DNA from: Cladobotryum mycophilum
Lineage: Eukaryota > Ascomycota > Sordariomycetes > Hypocreales > Hypocreaceae
Direction of reading: 5' to 3'
Length of the DNA: 64,000 nucleotides
NCBI GenBank assembly: GCA_036429605.1
Contig: CM071590.1
Span: 2,418,001 to 2,482,000, forward strand
The translations under genes and the position numbers were made by a program. The notes under the pieces were generated by a model. That model searched no databases, was not told the DNA's origin, and saw only the letters and a list, made by a program, of their open reading frames with translations. Below, piece after piece: positions 32,648 to 44,016 of this stretch (its first letter is position 1; the number at the start of each line of letters is the position of its first letter).

Positions 32648-33528
32648 CGAGCGTCTAGATTACAAATGGAAGAGGACTACTGAAGTTGAGGGGTCGGATG
32701 TTGGAAAGCCATACAAACTATCGTGAAGTTGTTTGCCAGGAAAAAAATGGTGGGTGATAGTGTACTTTGAGGGTACCCTATACCAGCCTACATTACGGAA
32801 TAAGAAAATTTACAGTGTTTGACAAGGATTTAGGGTGAAAACATGATTAGTTTGAAAGTTGACAAATTTGGTATTCCAAATAGTTGGATAGACATTTATC
32901 AAAAATTGTTGGGGATGTTTTGGTTTGAAAGAAGCAAGTCGAGAATGTGTCCCCCCTCCTCCACGGTGGCGTTGAAGCTGCACACCGAGAGGATTCAACT
33001 GACAGAACAGGCTTGACTCGCACCTACAGTATGTGGCACATGTCACGCACTTGCAGGATTGCGCAAATTTCCGTTTTATTTATTTACCTCACATGGCGCG
33101 CATGTTTTGATTGACTCGCATATTAAAGAAAGAAAAAACTATGAATCATTACGTGCAGAGAGGACGGACAGACAGAGAGACAGACAGAGAGCTCAGCCTG
33201 AATCAACACACTCACACGCCCCCAACAGCAGCTGAAAAGCTAAGGATACCCTCCTCCCACTTTACGTAGTAGAGGAGCGAAACATGATGTAGTTGGCGGT
33301 GAAGACGAAAAGGAGTGTTTGGACAGAAAATTCGAAAGAGCTAACGGTAGGTCAAACAAACTAAATCCAGAAAACACTAAGCCTTGCATCATGAAGCCAA
33401 AAGGAAGCTTGAACAATGAGTTGGTTGTACTTACCTTGAGAGAGATGGATGGATGGGATGATGGATGGATGTATTTTGCCCCTCCTCCATATTCTAGCAA
33501 GAGCAACAGAGCTACCCCTCTATTGTCT

Positions 33529-33529
33529 C

Positions 33530-33560
<31 letters not shown>

Positions 33561-33580
33561 AAGAAAGAAAGAAGGAAAGA
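33529..33580. repeat. (CAGA)n/(AAGA)n microsatellite
   Basis: About eight CAGA units followed by AAGA-type units in non-coding sequence. Confidence 0.9.
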
Positions 33581-36500
33581 GAGTCCCGACCAATCAGGCT
33601 TATGCAGATTGAACGTTGGAAAATGCCATTAACAAGCGACCAATTGTGTTAGCACGATAAGGCTGCACGACGGTCATGCACGCGATTGCCCTTTACGGAA
33701 AGGTGGAAGGAGGAAAGTAAAAGGAAGTAATGCAGCAGGAGCGCCCTAGCTAAAGCACAACGTGGGTTCTGTAAGAGTCGGTATAGGCATAATTTACCAA
33801 ACTAGCACTTTCGCCCAGCAACACCATCATCATCACTGACCACCACCTTATTTACCTGATGGAAGCGCGATTACCGTGTGCGCGGCCCTTGGGCTTTTAG
33901 GTTCTCACGCTCCGAGGGTTTGATCTACGATGATGCGATTACCGCCTTGTTTAGATTGTTTAGATCAGGCACTTCTGGGGGCCGTTTCTTCCTTGCTACC
34001 TAACCAACCGACGACCGCAAACTGTTGCTGAACCCAACAGACATGCCCCGAACTCTATCTGATCTGATTCATGGGAGAACCATGCAATACGACGATAATA
34101 ACGACAACGATGTACTACAAGTACCACGTACAGGAGAAATGGTAAAGGGTTGCTTGCCGCCGTGATGGGGCAGAGGAGCGGGGTTCGTCTGGCAAACGAA
34201 CACTCACACTCACTCACACACACTCACGAGATCAACTGGGTAGAAGCGGGGACAAGTCAGACGTCAGTGGGATGAAATCTCCACATGGAGCGCGGAAGTA
34301 CTGACCTTGGCATGGGTATGCTGCCGGTACGGAGTACAAGTACGGAATACAAGACACATACATACATGCCTCCACTCCACATTGCGTTTCCCCTCCAGAG
34401 GCTTGCAGCAGCAGAGAGCCGGTTCGCCAACAATTTTCTTTCTTTCTCCAGTTTACCATGATATGCCAGATGGGATGGATACTGGGCGCTTGTCAAATGA
34501 TGAGGCCGCCAGAAACCATACACCTTCCTTTTCCACCCCCGGAATCTGGGTACTCTACATTCTGGAGTCGAGGGGAGGGGCAAGGCTATTGCTCCGTACA
34601 CCTTGATGTGGTGGCAACTTGAGCGACGTAGGCTTCGCTGTTTCCAGGTCACCACTCACTCACTCACCCACTGACTTGAACCTGACTTGGCCCGCCAGAA
34701 AGTTGGCCACACCGGGAAGACCGTGCCGAGGAACAGACACCCGGCCGAGTTCTGTCTCAAAGGTGGTGGTATCCGTTACGATTCAACAACTTACACACAT
34801 GCCACAATACAACCTTGCGCGGTTTGCACTGCCGCCGCAGCAGCAGCAGTAGCAACACAAGTACTGGAAAGAGATTTTTCATTCTTACTTATGAACGGCG
34901 GCTAAGACGGGAAAAGCAGAGTTGCAGCGAGAGAATGCAAGATTTCGCCCAGATCTAACCGACTAAGATTTTTGGGCTAATAGACTTTTCTTGTCTCTTG
35001 GCTGCCTTTGTCTTTTCTTTTTCCTTCCTTCTTTGACAGTAGCGCGACAAAACCAAAGAGGTCCCGTTACATTAAGGCTGCCTGCCTCTGGGAGGGGGAA
35101 AAAAAGGCTGGATGATTTCCTATGGTTTTCTACCCATGGTATATGAATGGCTGGATGAATGTGTGGTGGTACTGCTAGGTAATTAAACTTACCCAGTCAA
35201 CTCCCGAAGCGCTCTGCCGATCATAGGCGTAAAATGGGCCTCTCTCTCGGAGTATCTAATCCATCTCTTGGACATATGAAAAAAAGACCACTGCGAATAG
35301 GCTATGCCATTTACTATTTCTGTAAATTGTCCACATGCAAATGGATCAAAAAGATAGGCCTGTTACTGCATACAGCCACTTCCTCCTCGGCATAATAATA
35401 CTTTGCAATAATAATTAAAAATCTAATATCGAGTAAGAAAAAGCACGCGGCGGATCTTCGGTCATTCGGTACTCGTCCGACCAGGTGTCCTTGCTCGTGA
35501 AAGAGGCAGAACAGCTTCCTTCTCTGTTCTGTCCCACCGGAATCAGAAAATGGGAGATCTGATTAAAAATAAAATAAGAATAAAAATGAGGCGCGCGATG
35601 GGATTCAGTTCCGAAGCACGGAGCGCGAAAGGAAAGAAAAAAACAAAGCACAGGGCATTGTTCCGGAATACTCCGCCCGGAGTTATTATGTTCGACATAA
35701 TTCTAACGAGTAGGGGTTAGGAATAACGGAAAAACATGCAAAGTAGCTTAGGGGCGCCAAGAAGAATGGGTCTCAGCTTTTTATTTTTATTTTTATGATC
35801 AAACGTGTTCGGAAAGGACAGAAGTTTGAAAAAGAAGTTGTTCTTCCCATTCTGGATTGAGGGATCAGCAACACACAGACCGAAGCCGTTCAAGCACGCA
35901 CACAAAAGTTGCAACGCAGTGGGTCGGGCAGAGGAGGGACATGCTTGTTTTTGGGATACCCCCCCCAAGGTAGCAATTCCGGACGGGCTATCATCTCATC
36001 TCCATAGGTATGTGTACTAGATTGGGAGATTAAAAGAATGCGATTCATGAATAATAGAGTGTGCAAACAACAATCGAAGCAAAGAAAGATTGGCTGTTGG
36101 GCCATTTCACAAACACAGATAGCAAGCAATTAATTAATCAATTAATACAACTGTAATGTTTTTGAATAGCCAAACTTTAATCATCCTGACGGCATGCAAA
36201 ACGTTGGGCGGTGAATGCCACGATATTATCTACTACTGGCTCACCTTATTGCTCTGCAGGCGTCTAGACCGGCTTGAAATTGGAGGTGAAGCTGATCGAG
36301 ATGCCGCTGACGATGTCATTACACAGGTTAGAGTGGACGACGGGGGGAGTGGGAGGGTTTGTCTGTCGTGCTAGCGCAATGTTGCATTGACAGTGGATTA
36401 GCGTGGGATGGGACACTTCTTTTTTTACAGCGACCCTCAGCCTATTGTAAGCGTGCAGGGGGGTCAAGCCGTTCTGGTGGAGAACCTTGGAACCTTTTCC

Positions 36501-37283
36501 CACTGCCCACTATGCCTAACCAGTCCGTCTGTAGGACCCCTAAATGCTCCAAGGAGGGGCAAGTAAGAGACAGAGAGCAGAGAGAGAGGACAGAGAGCAG
36601 GCAGAGATGCTCCACTCCTTCGCACTGACCTGGAGCCCACTGTTTGGATGGAGAGAGAGAGAGAGATGCAGTCGAGCATGGGCGCTCAGAGGTTGCTTCG
36701 CTCGAGAGTTGGGGTGGTATTGTGTATTGTGTATTGACCAAAAACGAATGCATGAATGCCGGTTAAGCGCTTCGGCCGGCTAAGAGGCGGGCGCAGGAGC
36801 ATGTGCTGTTGTTTGGAGATCATCTATTTGTCTCTTTGCGTGCATACATGGGATCTACAAGTAGGTAAGATAGGTAAGGTATTAAGGTATCTTCCAATTC
36901 TGATGACGAGTTTCTGATAAGTAAAATGCATCACTAGCATTGGCTGCTTTTGGCCTGGGGGGATAACCAAGCCCAGATAAGTTTGTGTGCGTGCGTGCGT
37001 GCGTGCAATAGAGAGAGAGAGAGAGCGTGTCGTGTCTTGCGCTTGTGCCGTTTTAAGCTTACTGCGTGTGAAACACCAACAAGCAAGTCCGTCTTGGGCT
37101 GGATCAACAACCCCTCCTTCCATCTCCGTGGTTCGGTGATGACCTCTCTTTCAGTAAGGTAGCTAACGAGCAAGAAAGAAAAAATATGAGCTAAAAACAA
37201 CGACAGGAAAAGAAATAGAAAATTCTACAAAGGAAGGAAATAGGGGGAGAAGGGACAGAAAGAAGAAGAAAGAAGGATGGTCC

Positions 37284-37345
37284 TCCACACACACACACAC
37301 ATACACACATACATTACACACATACATTACACACATACGGAGTAC
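37284..37345. repeat. CA-rich tandem repeat with 13-nt unit
   Basis: A CACACA tract followed by tandem copies of a roughly 13-nt unit (ACACACATACATT), ending in a TACGGAGTAC element. Confidence 0.8.
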
Positions 37346-38330
37346 AGAAAATTAAACAAGGACCCCCGCATCAAATCAGAGGAAATATTTTGCACGCGTC
37401 ACAAGGGCCCCTTGGGTGGCCTGTATAGTAGGTCGCAGGTCGCAGGTCGCAGGACGCTGCAGTCTCGAAGCTGTCTCGACGGGCTGCAACCAGCAAACAT
37501 GTACGAAATACAACTGGCATTGACATTGAGGAAGGCATGGCACATGAGGACTAGTAGGTAGGTACGTACCTTCCGAGTCTCTCCATTTTTATTTTAACAA
37601 GTACCTTTTTACGGTGTTCGCGAAACGAACAGCGGTGACTTGCATCGCCACCAGTCACTCTCAATGGCTACAGTTGGCCCCAGTGGCTACAGCTCCACTA
37701 TACTCGGGCCCTCTGTCCGCCAATTGTCGCTCTGCGATAGTAAGCCCCCTGTCTAATCGCACCAATCCGGCCACGACCCGACACACCCGTTATAATAAGA
37801 GGCCCCCGGCAAGAGGCTCCATCGCGACTCTGGGCCTGCAAGTCCGGTTCCTGCTCTCACACCCTCTCTTCTTCCTCTTCCTGCGCCAGCCAGCCAGTCC
37901 GCGAACGTCGCTTCAAAGCAAGTTCCCCTTCGTAAACCGCCCAGCTCTCGCTTCCACATACTTTTTCTTCTTCAGGTTGCCTTTATTTCCCTGTCATCCT
38001 ACCCAAAAGCCCAAACAGCGACAACGAAACCATATCGCATCCCAATCTGCCCAACGAAGCTATTCGCTGGCCGTGTGGGTTTTTTTTATACTTTTTCTGC
38101 TATCTACACCTTTTTCCCCGGCCTGTGTGCGTGCACTGTTGATTCTCGTTATCGATTTAACAACAGTCTTGACTCTTTTTTCTTTTCTTTTCCCACCACC
38201 TATTTTCTCGTGTGTGAGAGCGACGAGCCGTGTGTATAACGACTTCACTTTTCTACACGACACCAACCACACTTTCATACAACCTCAACACCTCCCCTCA
38301 ACTCATCCTCCCCAAACAATACCAATTACA

Positions 38331-39420
38331 ATGGCCGCCGAACTCATCATGCCTACTCTTCCCATGAACAACCAGCAGGCCCGCCACTTCTTTCCTAGGC
38401 GGCCTCAGCACTCGCGATCGCAGTCTCAGCAGACGAACCCGGGCCCGCAACTATCGCCAAATAGCCACAACAACTACATGAACGCCCACTACCAACAGCA
38501 ACACCAACAATCCGTCTCCTCTCCTCCTTCGCCAAACTCCTCCTACACTCCGCAGCACAATTCGCGACCGCTTTACATGCCCGCCGCTCTCCGCCCCAAT
38601 GACGAGTTCCCATCCCGACCGTTGACCAAGACCAAGACGAGCGACTCCAGCTCCGACTCTGGCTCGGAGCATGCTCCCCTGCGTCGCTACAACACATTCA
38701 TGGGCATCACGGGCATCGGCCAGCGCCTCAATCGCCGTCCGACGGAGAGCAGCCTCAAGCCCTTTGAAGGCGAGTGGAACCTTGAGACGTATCCCGAGGT
38801 CACGGAGCCGCCGACACGTAAGCACTGGAAGGTGAGTTGGCTTCATTTACTTTCCTTGTATTCATTCATGATGCGGGCGGCTACTTGCGCAATGCAAAGA
38901 CCACAAAGGCTGCCTATTCACGGCTCAACGTGCCGCTAGCTGCTGGGCTGTGGTTTAATTGCGATTTTAAAGTTTGCCGCTACTTTTCCCATCACAATCG
39001 TCATCACGCGACAATTATGCAGAGTGCTAATGCATTATTCATCAGCCGGACACCGAGTCCACCATTTGCGACGACCCGACGTGCAAACGTACCTTTAGCT
39101 ACTTCATCCGACGACACCACTGCCGCAAGTGCGGTAACATCTTCTGCGACTGGCACTCTAGCTACACTATTCCTCTTGACCATAATACCGACTTCAACCC
39201 ACGTGCTACCCCCTCTCGAACCTGCAGCCACTGCTTTGAGCAGTTCAAGGCCACGCACAGTCGTGAAGGTAGCCAGTCGTCCAACTCATCCACATCTAAT
39301 GGACCAAACACTGTGCCATCGACCCCGATCATGGCCCATTCTGGAAAGCCATTCAATCTGCCCCAGGGCCCCGAGGTCCCCAACAGCGTACCCCGTGATT
39401 GGAACTGGAGCACTTTCTGA
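38331..39420 (+). CDS. FYVE-type zinc-finger protein
   Basis: FYVE domains bind phosphatidylinositol 3-phosphate on endosomes and vacuoles. Two exons, 38331-38831 and 39046-39420, flank a 214-nt intron that is long for this window; the product is 291 aa. The first 165 residues are Gln/Ser/Pro-rich and look disordered, ending in KHWK. After splicing this gives the WxxD motif (WKPD), then CDDPTCKRTFSYFIRRHHCR, KCGNIFC and a final CSHC pair. The RRHHCRKCG core is diagnostic. Two ligand positions are atypical: the first pair is C-x4-C rather than C-x2-C, and the sixth ligand appears to be His (FCDWH). I chose the ATG at 38331 for its good context (ACAATGGCC), although the frame is open upstream to 37614. 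It may be related to Pib-type vacuolar FYVE proteins; the orthologue is not certain. Confidence 0.88.
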
Positions 39421-40343
39421 ACGGTCGGCGCTCCATAGTCGATGAAGATGAATGAAAGTAACAAACCTCAAACACTCCCAAACCGGGAGCGAATACAGAC
39501 GAGGGCAACTACAGGCCCCCAACACAGGAACGTGTCGTGCCCTGTACCCCGTATCGCCGCTACAGCGGCACACTCGATACCCAAACTGCGACCTTATGAA
39601 ATCACGATACTCGAATGAATAGACTACTAGATTGGATTTGAGGAATTCGGCGCACAATGGCTTTTTTTGTTTTTGTTTTGTTCGTTCTTCATCATTTGAT
39701 GAGACGGACCATGTTGGAAATGATTTTCGTTGTCCATTAAGCATTAAAGGGTATGGCATTCTTATCCTCTTTGCGATGTTCGCATTTGAGGCATATGGCG
39801 TTGTCGGGAACGAAACCCTCCGGGACAAAGATTGTCCTGCAGTGGGGGGTTCCCCTGGTTATTGCACTTCTTTTCAGTTCGTACACGAATATATTCAGGT
39901 GGAATTTGGTGTTTATGAGCACGTCTTGGGATGCTCTTGTGATGGTAATACCCAAATGGCAAGATGATTGGACAGTACATAGATTGGCGCTTATATAGAA
40001 TGGAACATTGCAATGAATTTGGCTTGATACATGCTAGCAGGATCCTGATTGTGTTTGGAACTTTAGAGTGATTGAATTTGGTGTGGCCCTCCCCATTTCT
40101 TGTTATATGTATGATGGCACTACTCAACACCCGTTCCCTTATAAAGGAAGGAAAATGTCAGAAGATTCAAAAGAGGTCCATTTCTGCAGATTAAATCAAT
40201 GCGATATCATCCCAGCCCTTTCGTACCAATTCCCATTCCGATACTCCAAGCGCCTTGGTGAGATAAACCATCTTCCAGGTTACTGCATGCTTATCGTTAG
40301 GGTGGAAGAGGGGGTTCGTGTCGTCTAGCTGCTGTAGGTCACT
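39421..40343. other. Intergenic region FYVE gene - orphan gene
   Basis: About 920 bp, mainly the convergent 3' regions of the two flanking genes. No further feature is seen. Confidence 0.5.
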
Positions 40344-41024
40344 TTAGATTCGGACAACTTGAGCAACGTCATTTGTCAAATTTCGCTCAAGGACCTGGCA
40401 TGTTCGCGAAAGCTCGCGGATGAACTCGTTGCACGTTACGGCTTGGATGAGCTCGTCGGGATCTTCCTGCGAGGGGTGCATCTCGTACTCTTTCGCCTTT
40501 TTCTTCCTCTGATTTGCTAGAGACGCGGATTCGATGTCGGAGTAGTAGTCGGGTCCTTGCCCAATGCACTGCCGTCTCCGCGTTCCATCTTCCGATCCTG
40601 CTTGGCTCGGATTGGTTCCAGTGGTTTACTGCCCTGGAGAGGGCGATGCTTGGCTTGAGGTACGCGGCGGCTAGATGGCGCTGATGCGGTCCATATGCTC
40701 TTTGGTAGCCCTTTCTTCGCTGTTGGTGCTGTGAGGGCGGCAGGTCCCTGGGTAAACGACCCAACGAGGAGGCGAGCCTCCCTGGCTGTTCGGTCGGGGA
40801 GTCAGTCAGGCTTTATGGCCTCATAGCTCGTGTTCCAGTTCTGGAAGGCCATGCCCTAGAACCGCTGTCTGACTTTGAGCGTGGGTTCCTGGCCGCTCCT
40901 GTTTTTTGGTGCCCAGGAGGCGGAGGATGTCGTCGCATAGAGCTATCTCCTCGTCGCTCAGATGTTCGTATGCGGTTGCGACTCTTACTACACTCTCTGT
41001 CTGCGCGGGGGTCGAGGGATCCAT
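40344..41024 (-). CDS. Putative orphan protein, three-exon model
   Basis: I recognise no family. A phase-consistent model is 41024-40874, 40785-40570 and 40516-40344, giving 179 aa. Exon 1 begins MDPSTPAQTESVVR and contains an acidic helix-like stretch (LSDEEIALCDDILRLLG). Exon 2 is Ala/Pro/Lys/Arg-rich (KKGLPKSIWTASAPSSRR). Exon 3 encodes a helical end with NQRKKKAKEYEMHPSQ and CNEFIRELSRTCQVLERN. Both donors (GTCAGA, GTGCAT) are weak. An alternative to the second intron is one missing C in the CCC at about 40554-40556, which would also join two coding-like frames and keep an intervening DYYSDIESASLANQ. The reading frames have a protein-like composition, but there is no homology support. Confidence 0.45.
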
Positions 41025-42633
41025 GGTCGATTTGAGTGAGATGGGAAAAAGTCTCGGTTCGAGTTGGTTTGCAGGGGAAGAAAGAGAGGAGGAGAGTTGT
41101 GTAGTTGTGCTGCTGATATAGGGGAGAATAAGAGAGACACCGAGAACTTGTGCGATCAAGAGAAAAGAAAAGAAGGTATGCAGTAAAAGGGAGCGAGGAG
41201 AGCAGAACGGAGGAGAAAAGAAGAAGAAGAAGAAGAAGAAGAAGAAGAATGGCCTGACGGTGGAAACAATAGGAGAATCATATATTGGCCTTGCTTTCAG
41301 GGGTTATTACAATAGCTCAGTTTTTATCAATAGAGCTTTTCGAACAATAGGCGATTCATGGTTACAAGAATATAAAAGCACGAATTCCATGGACACAGGT
41401 AACAGTGATACTGTATCGAAAGCAAATCTCAGAAGGGCAAGCAAACAGCAGTTCCCTGGCGCCGCCTAGAAGCTGCTTGAGAGGCGCCTAGGCAAGCAAA
41501 CCACCCACTATTCATCATCGTTCTTCTTCTCATCAACATTTTCCCCCTGCTGCCTCCCTAGTTCAACATCCCTTTACGTCGGAAATCATGGTCGTTCCTA
41601 GACCCTACCAATTATGCTTTTTTTTTGTTAATGCATACATGGTAGGTAGGCTCAATCTACACTTTTGGGAACGTCTGTTCATCATGTCCTAGCTTTTGTT
41701 TTGAGGATGTTATATAAATGGATATATGTAGAGAGAGACAGTGGGGAGCCAGAGGGGGGGACAGAGAGAGAAAGAGAGGAAGAGAGACGATTAGTGAGGA
41801 TGTTGGAGATTTTGTTTTTACACGTACCCGCTTCTTCTGCTTGAGGGAGTGAAAATACCAGGTAAGCTTTTGAAATGCTTGGTATGATTTAGGTAGGTGA
41901 ATATAAATGATGAGTGGTAGCTTATGCAGTCAATAGAAGCCTCTTCAAGAGGAGGTTTAGATAGTGTCAAGGGAGAAAGCAGAGAAGAGGATGCTTAGTA
42001 AGGCAATTAAGAGATAAGTGTGTGTGTTCCATAACCACCCTTTGAACACAACGTCGACGTCGGGGATCACATCTCCCAAGGGACCACTCGCCACCAATAG
42101 GCAAAGAGATACATAGGACAGTCAAGGCGTGGAGAATGTAATCCGAAACCCGCACACTCTGATTGTTCATCAGTCATGCTCGGCTTTGTTCTCTCCCCTC
42201 CACTCCCCATACCCAGTATTATAATGTCAAACCACCCAAGCCGCTAGAAACTTGAAAAAGAATAGACCAGCCTCTGTATACACTACGATGACTGCCTTTA
42301 CAATACCATATTTAAGGGGCCAAGACGAGGCAAATACACATACATACTCCACAACTTCACCAGAGACGGAAAACACGGTTCTTGGAAATGATTTGAATAG
42401 CCTACCAAGGGCACTATATACATGTAATAAGATGGAGGAAATCCCCCTCCAATCAAGAAAAAACGCCCATGATAACTTTGTTTTCATGCCTTGCCCAGAA
42501 ATACAACACCAATAATACGCCCCTCCAACAAAAAAAGCGGCCATCAGCCACACCAAAGCATGCATAATCATTTTTCTCATTCCCCTTCATTCATGTCTTC
42601 CCTTCCTTACTTTTATTGTAAGATTTTTCTTTT
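41025..42633. other. Intergenic region with GAA repeat
   Basis: 1.6 kb including a GAA triplet tract (41219-41249) about 200 bp upstream of the orphan gene's start, GAGA-rich tracts (41730-41790), and the 3' side of the elongase gene. No gene was recognised. Confidence 0.55.
41219..41249. repeat. (GAA)n microsatellite
   Basis: About ten AAG/GAA triplets in non-coding sequence. Confidence 0.9.
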
Positions 42634-44016
42634 TTAGGAAAGACGTCGGACAGGGCTACGGCTCTTGGGGGAAGCGTTCTCAGTCATGCGCTCGCCACCG
42701 TAGACTTCCCTCTCGACGTCGCGGGCAGCATCCCAGCCGGCCTTCTCGGCCAGGTCGCTCATCTGCTGAGGAGACTTGCCCTTGAGCTTCTGGGCGGCGT
42801 TGCTGCGCTTGACGTAGCTGGAGATGAAGAAGCTGACAAAGAGGTAGGTCAGGGGGCGAGGTACAAGACGTTGAGCCAAATGGCAAAGGTCTCACTGGAG
42901 GTGGCGATGCAGGGCTGAGCGAGGTGTGCAGCCTCGGTGGGCGCAGGTGATCGTCTAGCCACTCCAGAGGGAACAGGGGCCATGGCACCACCGTTGGAAG
43001 AACCGAACATGCGGTCCTTTCGCTCGGCGGTGGTTGGGACAATGTAGGTAACGAAGGAGTGAAGGATGGTGTAGGAGGCACCGAGAACGAACTGGGTGAT
43101 TTGCATGGTGGTCAAGCCACGCTTCATGGCCATGGGGACCTTGACATTGAAGGCAGATACGGTATAGTAAGTGTACTAAGGGGGAACCAAGTCAGTACAA
43201 AGATTCTAGGAGTTGGGTTTATATGAGTATAGCAAGACTTACCATCAGAGCATGAATGAAGGAGTTGACGAAGCAAAAGACCCAGATGGGAACAGACATG
43301 TAGCGGATACCAGCCCACATGCACATCATGGCACCGGCGTGGTGGTATGTCTGGAGGGTAGAGCTGTACTTGCCCTTGGCGAGGATGATGAAGGTATCGA
43401 GAACTTCGTAGAACTTGCTGAGGTAGAAGATCCAGCCGTAGTAAGCAAGACCCTCGTTCCACATGCGGCCCATCTCGGTGCTGCTGGGAAGACCATTGCT
43501 AGACAGAAGACCGGAGATGGAGCTGGGAGAGGCGGAATCCCACGAGGCAGTGGTGTCGTTGAAGTAGATGGAGTTACCGAGTCCAGTGGGACCTTGGATA
43601 CGGCACAAGCTATCGGCAGTAGCAGCGATGCCACCAGGTCCAAAGGGGCTGGCAACACTCCTTCTCATAACACCAAGCATGCCCCAGAAAGTCCATGCCG
43701 AATAGACGGCCAGGAAGATGTTGTGCAACACCACAAAGACGTGGAAGGCTCGAGTCTTGCTGATGCCCCACGGCTGCTTACCCCGGGCCTTGTTGTACTT
43801 GTTGAGCAACTTGGCAGTGACGGCGTAGGTGGCAGCAATGGTCAAGGGAACTCGAGCGTCGAGGGTAGCCAAGTAGAGGTTGTCCGGGATGTTGAAGGGG
43901 CGCATGATGGAAGTCGGGACGGCGACGGGTGGGAGAGGCGTTGGCGCAATGGCGGGAGGGATGACAAACAAGTCAGCCGCTGGCATGGTAGCCAGGATGC
44001 TTGGGAAGTCGACCAT
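42634..44016 (-). CDS. ELO-family fatty acid elongase (3-ketoacyl-CoA synthase), frameshifted
   Basis: ELO proteins are ER multi-pass membrane enzymes that condense malonyl-CoA with acyl-CoA in long-chain fatty acid synthesis. Exon 1 is 44016-43243; exon 2 runs from 43175 to 42634; the intron is 67 nt (GTAAGT donor, TTAG acceptor). Family signatures are WNEGLAYYGWIFYLSKFYEV, LDTFIILAKGK, the histidine box in LQTYHHAGAMMCMWAGIRY, and NSFIHALMYTYY across the splice. A Ser/Gly-rich insertion of about 45 residues sits before the signature region. The C-terminus is Lys/Ser/Arg-rich. In exon 2 the frame breaks after NVLYLAP; one extra C in the C5 run (G5 on plus strand, 42852-42856) restores LTYLFVSFFISSYVKRSNAA. 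The corrected product would be about 438 aa. The frame continues upstream of the chosen ATG through a poly-Gln leader encoded by CAA triplets. Confidence 0.9.
42852..42856 (-). other. Probable 1-base deletion in C5 run of the elongase gene
   Basis: The literal frame hits TGA immediately after Leu-Ala-Pro, while the coding frame for the last membrane segment and tail continues one base out of register across the same run. No splice donor lies at the junction. Confidence 0.85.

Larger units (their letters stand above)
32648..38330. other. Long gene-poor region upstream of the FYVE gene
   Basis: 5.7 kb without a supportable protein gene. It contains a CAGA/AAGA repeat (33529-33580), several short purine and pyrimidine tracts, a GTACGGAGTAC element (34327-34337), tandem units of about 13 nt carrying ACACATACATT (37284-37338) with another TACGGAGTAC at their edge, and a long pyrimidine-rich open leader (37614-38330) directly before the FYVE start codon. 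It may hold a long 5' UTR or non-coding transcript, which cannot be shown from sequence alone. Confidence 0.5.
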
